This document shows positions 53,019 through 61,524 of a stretch of DNA of 64,000 nt, piece by piece. Position 1 is the first letter of the stretch. Each line of letters opens with the position of its first letter. A program made the position numbers and the translations under genes. The DNA is from Sphingomonas sp. OK281 (GTDB lineage: Bacteria; Pseudomonadota; Alphaproteobacteria; Sphingomonadales; Sphingomonadaceae): contig NZ_FOVZ01000005.1 of NCBI RefSeq assembly GCF_900115295.1, forward strand, positions 62,001-126,000. Reading direction: 5' to 3'. The notes below the pieces were generated by a model. It searched no databases and had not been told where the DNA came from. It worked only from the letters and a program-made list of their open reading frames with translations.

Positions 53019-53360
53019 TTGACGCCTGCGCTCGTGGGTTCGTCGGCGTCACGAGGCGGCTTGGACATGATCGATCCGCTGCTCGAGACGGGCGCGGACA
53101 TCGACTTGTATGACGACCGCGGCTTCACGCCGCTGATTCTCGCGGCGTATAACGGGCAGGCGGCGACCGTCGACGCGCTGATCGCCACGGGCGCGAACGC
53201 ATGCCGCCCGGATCGCGACCAAGGCGATAGCGCGCTGATGATAGTCTCGCTCTTCAACCGCGTGCGCCAGGTCGACACTGCTGGCCGCGGGTGCCGATCG
53301 CGCGATCCAGGATGGCGCGGGTCGGGCAACGGGTGAAGCGCTAGCTGAGAGACCTGCCAC
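53019..53360 (+). pseudogene. Ankyrin-repeat protein gene, frameshifted and truncated
   Basis: The frame encodes about two ankyrin repeats: LLETGADIDLYDDRGFTPLILAAYNGQAATVDALIATGANA, then DQGDSALM. After that the frame is lost. A different frame continues with LLAAGADRAIQDGAGRA, the end of the next repeat, so a frameshift or small deletion lies at about 53235-53285. No good start precedes it either; only a TTG touches the dienelactone hydrolase stop. Intact homologues are small ankyrin proteins that often sit beside catalase genes. Confidence 0.6.
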
Positions 53361-53443
53361 CACTCGCGTTTCTTTCGCCGGCGTGCAACACGACCTGTTC
53401 ATGTTTTTCCGCATAGCATGGGGAAAATACGCGAGGACGATCG

Positions 53444-54301
53444 ATGCGCGCACCTTTGTTTTCCCGCCTGCTCCTTTCCTGTATCGCCGCAAGCGTCCTC
53501 GTCCCGGCACCGGCCGCGGCCAGTTCGCCGGAACTCGTCGGGCTCGAACATGCGTTGGCCTTGCTGGTCGCGCAACGCCCCGGCGACTACGGCATTGCAG
53601 CCCTCGACCTGCGCGACGGCTCGACCGTTTCCATCAACGGCGACACCCCGTTTCCGATGGCGAGCACGGTCAAGCTCGCGATCGCCGCGGCGTATCTCGC
53701 CCAAGTCGATGAGGGCCGACGCAGCCTCGGCGACATGATCGCCGGCCGGCCTGCCGCGAAGGTCATGGAACTGATGATCATTCGCAGCGACAACCAGGCG
53801 ACCGACCAGCTGCTCGCCGCTCTGGGCGGCCCGTTCGCCATCCAGCAATGGCTGTCGTCACACAAGATAGCGGGTATCCGGATGGACCGGACCATCGCCC
53901 AGCTGCTGCGGGAGCGCGGCCATCTCGCCGACATCAAGGATGTCGCTACGCCGGTTGCGATGGTCACGCTGTTGGAAAAGCTCGACAACGGTACCGTTCT
54001 GACGGCGCAGAGTCGCGCGTTCCTGTTCGAACTGATGAGCCGATGCGCGACGGGCACGCGCCGTATCCGCGCGCTGCTCCCCGCCGGGACGCGGGTCGAG
54101 GACAAGACCGGTACGCTCGACGGCATCACCAACGATGTCGGGTTCATCACCATGCCCGACGGTCGCCGCGTCGCCGTCGCGGTGTTCGCGCGAGGGGGAC
54201 GCGATCGCCAGCCCGTCATCGCCGAGGTCGCACGCGTGATCTACGACCGCTTTGCCGACAGCGTCCGCAACGCGCTCGCAGTCTTCATGCAAATGCGCTG
54301 A
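53444..54301 (+). CDS. Class A beta-lactamase-like serine hydrolase, atypical
   Basis: The 285-residue secreted protein has a signal peptide (residues 1-27) and the class A elements: Ser74 and Lys77 in STVK, SDN (115-117) and KTG (221-223). The spacing between STVK and SDN is 41 residues, against 60 in ordinary class A enzymes. In the omega-loop, RMDRTIAQLLRERGHLADIKD, the aligned Glu166 position is Ile151 and Asn170 is Leu155. Without that glutamate, deacylation should be poor, so it may be a weak beta-lactamase or a different periplasmic serine hydrolase. Confidence 0.85.
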   Translation: MRAPLFSRLLLSCIAASVLVPAPAAASSPELVGLEHALALLVAQRPGDYGIAALDLRDGSTVSINGDTPFPMASTVKLAIAAAYLAQVDEGRRSLGDMIAGRPAAKVMELMIIRSDNQATDQLLAALGGPFAIQQWLSSHKIAGIRMDRTIAQLLRERGHLADIKDVATPVAMVTLLEKLDNGTVLTAQSRAFLFELMSRCATGTRRIRALLPAGTRVEDKTGTLDGITNDVGFITMPDGRRVAVAVFARGGRDRQPVIAEVARVIYDRFADSVRNALAVFMQMR

Positions 54302-54334
54302 TCCGATCGGACGCCAATCGACGGCGTTCGAGGG

Positions 54335-55000
54335 CTACCAGATCCCCTCCGCGATGCGGCGCTGGCGTTCGGATTCCACGGCGCTCGTGCTCGGCTGAGG
54401 ATGGCCGACGGTGGGAACCGGCCCCGCGGGTACCCAGCGCGTGACGATCACGCCTTTGGTGCCGACCTGATGGTCGAGCAGGCGCAGCGCACCCGGCGGC
54501 GTGCCGGTTCCGAACAGCCGCTTGCCGGTCCCAAGCAGGACGGGAAAGGTCATGAGCACCAGCTCGTCGATCAGCCCGGCGGCGAGCAGTGGCGGATAGA
54601 GCGTGGACGATCCCTGGATCAGCAGGTCGGGACCGTCGCTTTCCTTCAACGTCTCAACCGCGCCGATATCGCCAAGACGATGGCTGTTGTCCCAGTCTAG
54701 CGACTGATCGCCACGCGTCACGACATGCTTGTCGGCCCGGGTCAGCGCCTCGGCCATGCCGGCCATCTCGCCCCCGACGAAGGGCCAATAGGCCGCAAAG
54801 ATGTCGTAGGTCCGCCGGCCGAGGAGCAGCGCATACGGCGCGCCGAACAGCGAACCCAGTACCGGGTCGATCACGTCGTCGCCGATGCCGAACACCCAGC
54901 CGCCCTGGCCGAAGCCACCGGTCGTGTCCTCGGTCGGGCCCCCAGGGGCCTGCATCACGCCATCGAGCGATACGAACGCCGCGCCGGTCAGCTTGCGCAT
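54335..55000 (-). CDS. Dihydrofolate reductase/RibD-like family protein
   Basis: The 221-residue protein matches the RibD C-terminal/dihydrofolate-reductase-like family: MRKLTGAAFVSLDGVMQAPGG, GRRTYDIFAAYWPF, DLLIQGSSTLYPPLLAAGLIDELVLMTFPVLLGTGKRLFG. It is likely an NADPH-dependent reductase of unknown substrate. AAAGGAGATC precedes ATG 55000. It is convergent with the beta-lactamase-like gene. Confidence 0.88.
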   Translation of the reverse strand: MRKLTGAAFVSLDGVMQAPGGPTEDTTGGFGQGGWVFGIGDDVIDPVLGSLFGAPYALLLGRRTYDIFAAYWPFVGGEMAGMAEALTRADKHVVTRGDQSLDWDNSHRLGDIGAVETLKESDGPDLLIQGSSTLYPPLLAAGLIDELVLMTFPVLLGTGKRLFGTGTPPGALRLLDHQVGTKGVIVTRWVPAGPVPTVGHPQPSTSAVESERQRRIAEGIW

Positions 55001-55325
55001 CGACGATCTCCTTTCGAGGAATGCCGGGTCGATCCCCAGTCTCGGCTGGAACGCGTCGAACAGCAAGCACCCCGGCGCTGATTTCGCCGGACAATTCCTG
55101 CATACCGCCGAGCCGGGCAATCCACCGCTGCCAGCCACCCTGGTCGTATCGATCGCGCGCAGTGTCGCATGGGCGTGCGGTCGACTGACGGCCTTGCGCG
55201 ACCGAGACGGGAAACGGCGTGTGCCGGGCGATTTGCGGAAAGGTGGTCGCGAACGACTATGCCGGGTTCGAACGGCGTGCCACACTCGATGCCTGATCCG
55301 CACAAGCGGACGTGAAGGAGACGGG
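55001..55325. other. Divergent intergenic region, no gene seen
   Basis: These 325 bases separate the divergent RibD-like and PQQ-dehydrogenase genes. They should hold both promoters. I find no palindrome, repeat or RNA structure that stands out. Confidence 0.5.
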
Positions 55326-57482
55326 ATGCGGATTCGGTGGGAAGCGCTCGCGCTGGTGTCGCTGGCTGGCTGTACGGTATCGCAGGACAAGACGGCAACG
55401 CCGGCGGCAAGCGGGGTCGGCAAGATCGACGGTGCGTACCTGACGACCGGCGGCACCGGTAGCGACTGGGCGGCGACCGGTTATAATTATCAGGAGCAAC
55501 GCTTCAGCCCGCTGACGCAGATCAACGCATCGAACGTCGGCAAGCTTGGCCTCGCCTGGTCCGCCGACCTGCCCGACGCACGGGGACAGGAGGCGACGCC
55601 GATCATCATCGATGGCAAGCTGTTCGTGACCGGGCCGTGGTCGAAGGTGTTCGCGTACGATGCGGTCACGGGGAAGCCGCTGTGGACCTACGATCCCGGC
55701 ATCGACAAGGCGAAGGGCGTCGACGCGTGCTGTGACGTGGTCAATCGCGGTGTCGCGGCGTGGAAGGGCAAGCTGTATCTCGGCACGCTCGACGGCCGGC
55801 TGATCGCGCTCGACGCCGACACCGGCAAGCCCGCCTGGTCGGTCCAGACCACAGATAACGCCAAACCGTACACGATCACGGGCGCGCCGCGCGTCGTGAA
55901 GGACATGGTGCTGATCGGCAATGGTGGCGCGGAGTTCGGCGTGCGCGGGTATGTCACGGCGTACGATGCCGCGACCGGTGCCAAGAAATGGCGGTTCTAC
56001 ACCGTCCCGAACCCGACCGGCGCAGCGGATGGCGAGGCGTCCGACGCGGTGCTGAAGGCCAAGGCGGGGTCGACCTGGTCCGCAGGCGGGCAATGGAAGC
56101 AGTCGGGCGGCGGCGGCACGGTATGGGACGCGATCGTCTACGATGCCGAACTCGACCAGCTCTACATTGGTGTCGGCAATGGCAATCCGTGGAACCACGG
56201 CCTGCGCAGCGAGGGCAAGGGCGACAACCTGTTCCTGTCCTCGGTCGTCGCGCTCAAGCCGGAAACCGGCGCGTATCTCTGGCATTACCAGGAGACGCCG
56301 GCGGAAAGCTGGGACTTCACCGCGACTCAGCCGATCATCCTCGCGACGATTCCGATCGGGGGCACGCCGCGCAAGGTCCTGATGCAGGCGCCTAAGAACG
56401 GCTTCTTCTTCGTCGTCGACCGCACCAACGGCAAGCCGATCGCCGCGAACAAGTTCATCAAGTCGGTCAACTGGGCGGATCGCTATGGGCCGGATGGGCG
56501 TCCCGTGGAGACTGCGGAGGCCCGCTATTACCGGACGCAGAAACCGTTCGTCGGCGTGCCGTCCGCGCTCGCCGCGCATAACTGGCAGCCGATGAGCTTC
56601 AGTCCGAAGACCGGGCTCGTCTACATCCCGGCGCAGGAGGTCGGGCTGGCGTATATCCCGCCGCTGACGCCGCAGGACGCCGCGCGCCAGCCGCTGGGCT
56701 TCAACGTCGGGCTGAATTTTTCCGAGGGCATGTTGCCGCATGATCCGAACATCGTCGCGGGTGCTACCAAAGCGACCGTCGGCGCGCTGGTGGCGTTCGA
56801 TCCGGTCGCGGGCAAGGAACGCTGGCGAGTCGATTATCCGGTGCCGTGGAATGGCGGCACGATGGCGACCGCAGGCAATCTGGTATTCCAAGGCACCGCG
56901 CTCGGCGAGTTCCGCGCCTATGCCGCCGACAGTGGCAGGCAAGTGTTCGCCTATCCGGTGCAGTCGGGGATCATGGCGGGCGCGAGCAGCTTTGCGGTGA
57001 ACGGCGTGCAATATGTCGCGGTGACCACGGGGCGGGGTGGCTCGTTCCCGCTGGCGGCGGGCTATGCGGGTGGCGCCGCGCGGACGGTGCCGAACATCCC
57101 GCGGGTGCTGGTGTTCAAGCTGGGCGGCACTGCCCGACTGCCGGCGTTGCCTGCCACCGTTCCGGCGGACTTCGCCCCGCCGGCGCCGACCGGAACGCCG
57201 CAACAGATCGCCGAGGGCAAGGCGCTGTTCGGGCGCAACTGCCAGGTCTGTCACGGCGCCAACGCGGCCGGCGGCGGCGTGACGCCCGACCTGCAACGCT
57301 CGGCCACGCTGGCGAATGCGGAGGCGTGGAAGGCGGTCCTGATCGACGGCGTGCTGAAGGATCAGGGCATGGTCAGCTTCGCCCGCGTCATGACGCCGCA
57401 ACAGGCGCAGTCGGTCCGTTATTACGTGATCGGCGAAGCGAACTGGGCGAAGGCCAATCTTCCTGCCGAGGCGAGGAAGTGA
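55326..57482 (+). CDS. PQQ-dependent quinohaemoprotein alcohol dehydrogenase (lipoprotein)
   Basis: The 718-residue protein has a lipoprotein signal (LVSLAGC, Cys16), an eight-bladed PQQ propeller with the vicinal disulfide Cys135-Cys136 (DACCDVV), and the WDFTATQP active-site segment. A C-terminal cytochrome c domain has CQVCH (639-643) and a likely Met ligand in GMVSFARVM. This is the type II quinohaemoprotein architecture that oxidises alcohols in the periplasm and passes electrons to the respiratory chain. AGGAGACGGG precedes ATG 55326. Its stop overlaps the start of the CoA racemase (GTGA). Confidence 0.93.
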   Translation: MRIRWEALALVSLAGCTVSQDKTATPAASGVGKIDGAYLTTGGTGSDWAATGYNYQEQRFSPLTQINASNVGKLGLAWSADLPDARGQEATPIIIDGKLFVTGPWSKVFAYDAVTGKPLWTYDPGIDKAKGVDACCDVVNRGVAAWKGKLYLGTLDGRLIALDADTGKPAWSVQTTDNAKPYTITGAPRVVKDMVLIGNGGAEFGVRGYVTAYDAATGAKKWRFYTVPNPTGAADGEASDAVLKAKAGSTWSAGGQWKQSGGGGTVWDAIVYDAELDQLYIGVGNGNPWNHGLRSEGKGDNLFLSSVVALKPETGAYLWHYQETPAESWDFTATQPIILATIPIGGTPRKVLMQAPKNGFFFVVDRTNGKPIAANKFIKSVNWADRYGPDGRPVETAEARYYRTQKPFVGVPSALAAHNWQPMSFSPKTGLVYIPAQEVGLAYIPPLTPQDAARQPLGFNVGLNFSEGMLPHDPNIVAGATKATVGALVAFDPVAGKERWRVDYPVPWNGGTMATAGNLVFQGTALGEFRAYAADSGRQVFAYPVQSGIMAGASSFAVNGVQYVAVTTGRGGSFPLAAGYAGGAARTVPNIPRVLVFKLGGTARLPALPATVPADFAPPAPTGTPQQIAEGKALFGRNCQVCHGANAAGGGVTPDLQRSATLANAEAWKAVLIDGVLKDQGMVSFARVMTPQQAQSVRYYVIGEANWAKANLPAEARK

Positions 57483-58561
57483 CCGGCGGGCCGCTGGCGG
57501 GCGTTCGGGTCGTCGAGTTCGATGCGATCGGCCCGGTGCCGCTGGCGGCGATGATCCTCGGCGATTTCGGATGCGAGATCGTGCGGATATCGCGGGCGGG
57601 GCGGCCGCCCAGTCCTAGCGCCGACGGCCCGATCCTGGGCCGCGGGCGTCGTAACATCGCGCTCGACCTGAAAAGCGCGGCGGATCGCGACACCGCGCTG
57701 GCGATCGTCGCACGCGCGGACGTTGTGCTGGAGGGGAACCGACCCGGCGTGATGGAGCGGCTCGGGCTCGGTCCCGACGCCTGTCTCGCTGCCAATCCGA
57801 AGCTCGTCTACGGCCGGATGACCGGATGGGGGCAGACCGGGCCACTCGCGCAGATCGCCGGCCACGACATCAACTACATCGCGCTCACCGGCGCGCTACA
57901 CGCGATCGGCGGCGCTGACCGTCCGGTGCCGCCGCTCAACCTCGTGGGCGATTATGGCGGCGGCACGATGCTGCTCGCGCTTGGCGTCGTCTCGGCGCTG
58001 GTATCGGCGCGAACGACGGGGACGGGGCAGGTGGTCGACGCGGCGATGACCGATGGCAGCGCGCTGTTGATGACCATGTTCTATGCGATGCATGCCGCCG
58101 GCCATTGGCGCGATAGGCGCGAGGCCAATCTGCTCGACGGCGGCGCACCCTTCTATCGAACCTATGCGTGTGCGGATGGTGGCCATGTCGCGGTCGGTGC
58201 GATCGAACCGGCATTCTTCGCCGCGCTGCTCGCCGGACTGGCGCTGGATGCCGCCGGGATCGACCAGTCCGACCGCGCCGCCTGGCCCGCGCTGGCCAAC
58301 CGCTTCGCCAGCCGGTTCGCGGAACGATCACGTGACGATTGGGCGGAAGTGTTCGCCGGTACGGATGCCTGCGTGACGCCGGTCCTGTCGCTGTCCGAAG
58401 CGCCCGACCATGCCCACAACCGCGCGCGTGCCACCTTCGCCGCGCCCACCGGGCCTATGCAGCCGATGCCGGCGCCGCGCTTCTCCAAGACTCCGGCCAC
58501 GACTGTGCCGCCCGAAAGCACCGATAGTGCGGCGATCTTGCACGCATGGGGGATCAGATAA
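57479..58561 (+). CDS. CaiB/BaiF family alpha-methylacyl-CoA racemase
   Basis: The 360-residue cytoplasmic enzyme matches alpha-methylacyl-CoA racemase. Candidate catalytic residues are His129 in AGHDINYIAL, Asp158 in LVGDYGGG and Glu243 in GAIEPAFFAAL, close to His126, Asp156 and Glu241 of the Mycobacterium enzyme. It swaps the configuration of 2-methylacyl-CoAs so that beta-oxidation can continue. The GTG start at 57479 overlaps the dehydrogenase TGA, so expression is coupled, pointing to branched or sterol-type alcohols (inference). Confidence 0.9.
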   Translation: MTGGPLAGVRVVEFDAIGPVPLAAMILGDFGCEIVRISRAGRPPSPSADGPILGRGRRNIALDLKSAADRDTALAIVARADVVLEGNRPGVMERLGLGPDACLAANPKLVYGRMTGWGQTGPLAQIAGHDINYIALTGALHAIGGADRPVPPLNLVGDYGGGTMLLALGVVSALVSARTTGTGQVVDAAMTDGSALLMTMFYAMHAAGHWRDRREANLLDGGAPFYRTYACADGGHVAVGAIEPAFFAALLAGLALDAAGIDQSDRAAWPALANRFASRFAERSRDDWAEVFAGTDACVTPVLSLSEAPDHAHNRARATFAAPTGPMQPMPAPRFSKTPATTVPPESTDSAAILHAWGIR

Positions 58562-58749
58562 CCCGGAGCGTATCCGGATCGCATGCCTCACGACTGCGTG
58601 CCGGAGCCATCGCCACGGAACGATGGTTGGCAGGGCTCTTTGACGACAACCTGATCGCGCTCGTCTCCCCCCGATCGCCCGTAGCGCGTAAGACTTCGAC
58701 AGGACGTTCTCCGCTGCGTCCTGGCGCCCAAACGCGGCGTTCGTCCCGC

Positions 58750-59643
58750 TCAACGCCGGCGGCGCAAGGCCTCGACGAGAAGCGCGAACGCGGCGGATGG
58801 CTGTCGGCGACTGGGATAATAGAGATGATATCCAGCAAACGGTGGGCACCAGTCCTCCAGCACGCGAACCAGCCGGCCGTTCGCGATATGCTCGGCGACC
58901 GTATTTTCCATGACGAAGCCGAGACCGACACCGCGTACCGCCGCCTGAACGATCGTGGCGGTGTTGTTGCACGACATCTGGCCGTCGACGCGGACGCGGA
59001 TCTCGCGGTCGCCCTGCTCCAGTTCCCAGGCATACAGGCCGCCGGCGGACCGAAGCCGCAGGTTGATGCAATTGTGCTGCGCGAGATCCTGTGGCGTCAG
59101 GCACGCCGCATGCTGTTCGAAATAATCGGGCGAACCGACCACCGCCATTCGCAAATCAGGGCTGATCCGTACCGCGATCATGTCCTTGGCAAGCGCTTCG
59201 CCGAGCCGCACGCCGGCATCGAACTGCTCCGTGACGATATCGGTCAGCCCGGAATCGATGCTGAGTTCGACCTGGATATCGGGGAACGCCGCCAGGAACG
59301 GCGCCAGTGCCGGCAGCAACACGGTTTCGGCGGCATGTTCGGACGTCGTCAGCCGGATCAGGCCACGTGGTTTGTCGCGCAGGTCGCCGAGCGAGGCGAT
59401 CTCGGTATCGATCATCGCGAGCGCCGGCGTCAATGTCGCCAGCAGCCGTTCCCCTGCGACGGTCGGCGCGACGCTTCGGGTGGTCCGGGTCAGCAGGCGG
59501 ACACCCAGCCTGGTTTCGAGCCGACGAACCGTATGGCTCAGCGCGGACTGCGACGTGCCGAGCTTGGCGGCTGCACGGGTGAAACTGCGCTCCGCCGCCA
59601 CCGCCATGAAGGCGTTGAGATCGACAAGGTCATCGCGCGTCAT
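58750..59643 (-). CDS. LysR-family transcriptional regulator
   Basis: The 297-residue LysR-type protein has the helix-turn-helix LNAFMAVAAERSFTRAAAKLGTSQSALSHTVRRLETRLGVRLLTRTTRSVAPT and an effector domain (PRGLIRLTTSEHAAETVLLPALAPFLAAFPDIQVE). It is divergent from the cupin/decarboxylase-like operon, 94 bases away, and probably activates it. The palindrome CATTCATGAATG (59641-59652) covers its start codon. Confidence 0.92.
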   Translation of the reverse strand: MTRDDLVDLNAFMAVAAERSFTRAAAKLGTSQSALSHTVRRLETRLGVRLLTRTTRSVAPTVAGERLLATLTPALAMIDTEIASLGDLRDKPRGLIRLTTSEHAAETVLLPALAPFLAAFPDIQVELSIDSGLTDIVTEQFDAGVRLGEALAKDMIAVRISPDLRMAVVGSPDYFEQHAACLTPQDLAQHNCINLRLRSAGGLYAWELEQGDREIRVRVDGQMSCNNTATIVQAAVRGVGLGFVMENTVAEHIANGRLVRVLEDWCPPFAGYHLYYPSRRQPSAAFALLVEALRRRR

Positions 59644-59652
59644 TCATGAATG
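59641..59652. promoter_or_regulatory. Short palindrome at the LysR start
   Basis: CATTCATGAATG is a perfect 12-bp palindrome covering the LysR start codon in the divergent region. It could be an autoregulatory site but is short enough to be chance. Confidence 0.3.
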
Positions 59653-59737
59653 GTAACGATAGGTCCATGCAACATCCAGCATCTAATCGAATGGGTGGGG
59701 CGCGGCCATATCGGCACGATCAAACGGAGAGTGGACG

Positions 59738-60136
59738 ATGGATATCACCCGCAACGGATCGCAGCCTTCTGGCAAAGGTCCGGACGAGTATTTTACCGGC
59801 ACGGTGCGTACCGATGCGCCGTTCAAGGGCAGCGGCGCGCTGAGCGGCGCAACCGTGACGTTCGAACCCGGCGCGCGGACCGCATGGCATACCCACCCGC
59901 TGGGCCAGACGATCATCGTCACCTTCGGTCTCGGTCGCGTCCAGCGAGAGGGCGGTCCGGTCGAGGACATCCGGGCGGGCGATATCGTCTATTTCGCACC
60001 GGGCGAGAAGCACTGGCACGGCGCTGCGCCCGACAACGCCATGAGCCATATCGCGATCGCGGAAATGCAGGACGGCAAGGCTGTCGACTGGCTCGAGAAG
60101 GTTTCGGACGCCGACTATCGGGGGAGTGAAGCGTAA
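59738..60136 (+). CDS. Cupin protein resembling manganese-dependent hydroxynitrile lyases
   Basis: The 132-residue single-domain cupin closely resembles the small cupins shown to act as (R)-selective hydroxynitrile lyases (GtHNL type): FTGTVRTDAPF, ATVTFEPGARTAWHTHPLGQT and IVYFAPGEKHWHGAAP. Likely metal ligands are His51, His53, Gln57 and His92, the same pattern as in GtHNL. The natural role of these cupins is uncertain. It precedes, by a one-base TAATG overlap, a carboxymuconolactone decarboxylase-like gene, and is divergent from LysR. Confidence 0.85.
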   Translation: MDITRNGSQPSGKGPDEYFTGTVRTDAPFKGSGALSGATVTFEPGARTAWHTHPLGQTIIVTFGLGRVQREGGPVEDIRAGDIVYFAPGEKHWHGAAPDNAMSHIAIAEMQDGKAVDWLEKVSDADYRGSEA

Positions 60137-60462
60137 TGGCTGGCGAACAGACCGCTGCGCAGAAGGCGTATGGCGATATCGCGCCCGACTTCGCCGACCT
60201 GTCCGACCGTGTCCTCTTCGGTGAGGTGTGGGAACGGCCGGGCCTGTCGAAACGCGACCGAAGCCTCGTCACGGTGACGGCGCTGGTCGCGGGCTATCGT
60301 CACAACGAACTGCCCGGCCATGTCGCCCGCGCGCTCGCAAACGGCGTTACGCGGGAGGAGCTGGTCGAAACCGTGATGCACCTCGCTTTCTATTCGGGCT
60401 GGCCGACCGCGAACACGGCGATCGGCGTGCTGCGGCAGGCGTTTGCCGACGCGGATGCCTGA
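60136..60462 (+). CDS. Carboxymuconolactone decarboxylase-family protein
   Basis: The 108-residue all-helical protein matches the CMD family: VLFGEVWERPGLSKRDRSLVTVTALVAGYRHNELPGHVARALANGVTREELVETVMHLAFYSGWPTANTAI. There is no CxxC pair, so it is not an AhpD-type peroxidase. Its start overlaps the cupin stop by one base, so the two work together. A RibD-like gene follows 51 bases later. Confidence 0.92.
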   Translation: MAGEQTAAQKAYGDIAPDFADLSDRVLFGEVWERPGLSKRDRSLVTVTALVAGYRHNELPGHVARALANGVTREELVETVMHLAFYSGWPTANTAIGVLRQAFADADA

Positions 60463-60513
60463 TCCGCGAAACGTCTTTGTGCGTTGCAGCCTGCGCAAAC
60501 CGAAGGACCGCCC

Positions 60514-61215
60514 ATGAAGCCACACGTGATCTGCCTGATGATGTCGTCGATCGACGGCGGTCTCCACCCAAGCCGCTACACGCCGAGCCCCGACGGGACG
60601 CGCAAGGAATGGAGCGGCGTCTACGAGCGGCTGCACACCGAGATCGCCGGCGACGCGTGGCTTGTCGGCCGGGTGACGATGGCCGAGATGTCGAAAGCGG
60701 TCGCGCACCGGCCCGCGCTATCGGCGCCGGTCACCCGGCCGGTCCACATCGCCGCTGACCCTGGGAGTCGCTATGCCGTCGCCGTCGATGGTTCGGGAAA
60801 GCTGCACTTCGACAAGGGCGACATCGACGGCGATCGCGTCATCGTGCTGCTCGGCAGCGATGTCGAGGACGCGCATCTGGCCGAACTCGCCAGCGACGGC
60901 GTCTCCTATATCGTCGCCGGCGGTGCCGATATCGATCTCGCCGCGGCACTCGACACGCTGGCTTCGCATTTTGGGGTTCGCACGCTGCTCGTCGAGGGCG
61001 GTGCCGGAATCAACGGATCGATGCTCGCGGCGGGTCTCGTCGACGAACTGTTAGTGCTCGTCGCGCCCGCTCTCGACGGCAGCGAAGGTGGCCAGCGGAT
61101 CGTCTCGCACGGGGCGGAAGGCTTCGGCAGCGCGGTGGCACTTACCTTTCGCGGCGCAACCCCGCTCGAGCACGGTGTCGTGCTCCTGACCTATGACGTT
61201 CGACCGGGCTCGTAA
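60514..61215 (+). CDS. Dihydrofolate reductase/RibD-like family protein
   Basis: The 233-residue protein has RibD C-terminal features: ICLMMSSIDGGLHPSRYTP, AWLVGRVTMAEMSK, then GVRTLLVEGGAGINGSMLAAGLVDELLVLVAPAL. It probably reduces a small substrate with NADPH. AAGGACCGCCC precedes ATG 60514. It differs in sequence from the RibD-like protein at 54335. It may be the third gene of the cupin operon. Confidence 0.9.
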   Translation: MKPHVICLMMSSIDGGLHPSRYTPSPDGTRKEWSGVYERLHTEIAGDAWLVGRVTMAEMSKAVAHRPALSAPVTRPVHIAADPGSRYAVAVDGSGKLHFDKGDIDGDRVIVLLGSDVEDAHLAELASDGVSYIVAGGADIDLAAALDTLASHFGVRTLLVEGGAGINGSMLAAGLVDELLVLVAPALDGSEGGQRIVSHGAEGFGSAVALTFRGATPLEHGVVLLTYDVRPGS

Positions 61216-61423
61216 TACGGCGTGCACCCGGCACGTCGGGAACCTGCTGGATAAATCAGGCCGACATCAGCATTCGATATCCGGCGACCTTCACGCGATC
61301 GTGATGGAAACGGATCTGGTTGGCCACCACGAAACATCGGTGTCGAAATCGGAGGCAAAACGCTGGATGCTGCGAGGGCAACTTGCCGCGCGGGCCCGGC
61401 TGAATATCGCCGTTTCCCGCCAA

Positions 61424-61440
61424 TGGTGACCCCTACGGGA
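61424..61440 (-). tRNA. Truncated tRNA-Glu: 3' terminal 17 bases only
   Basis: Read on the minus strand, TCCCGTAGGGGTCACCA matches the 3' end of alphaproteobacterial tRNA-Glu: T-stem end CCCGT, acceptor strand AGGGGTC, discriminator A, CCA. The T-loop GTTCGAA does not continue upstream, so the match stops sharply at 61440. This is the crossover block expected at an integration junction, not a functional tRNA. Confidence 0.6.
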
Positions 61441-61447
61441 GGGGTCT

Positions 61448-61524
61448 ATGGGTAGTAAAATCGGCGGAAAACCGTCGTTTTTGTACCCATGCCGAATGGT
61501 CTCTGTACCCATCTTTTGTACCCA
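61448..61524. repeat. Cluster of TGTACCCA repeats beside the tRNA-Glu scar
   Basis: TGTACCCA occurs at 61482-61489, 61504-61511 and 61517-61524. An inverted ATGGGTA is at 61448-61454. Clustered short direct and inverted repeats next to a tRNA 3' end resemble integrase arm-type binding sites. Confidence 0.6.

Noticed and set aside
13918..61440. A single genomic island bounded by the two tRNA ends
   Set aside because: The ends derive from different tRNAs (fMet and Glu) and the DNA between them has normal host-like composition and core-type genes.
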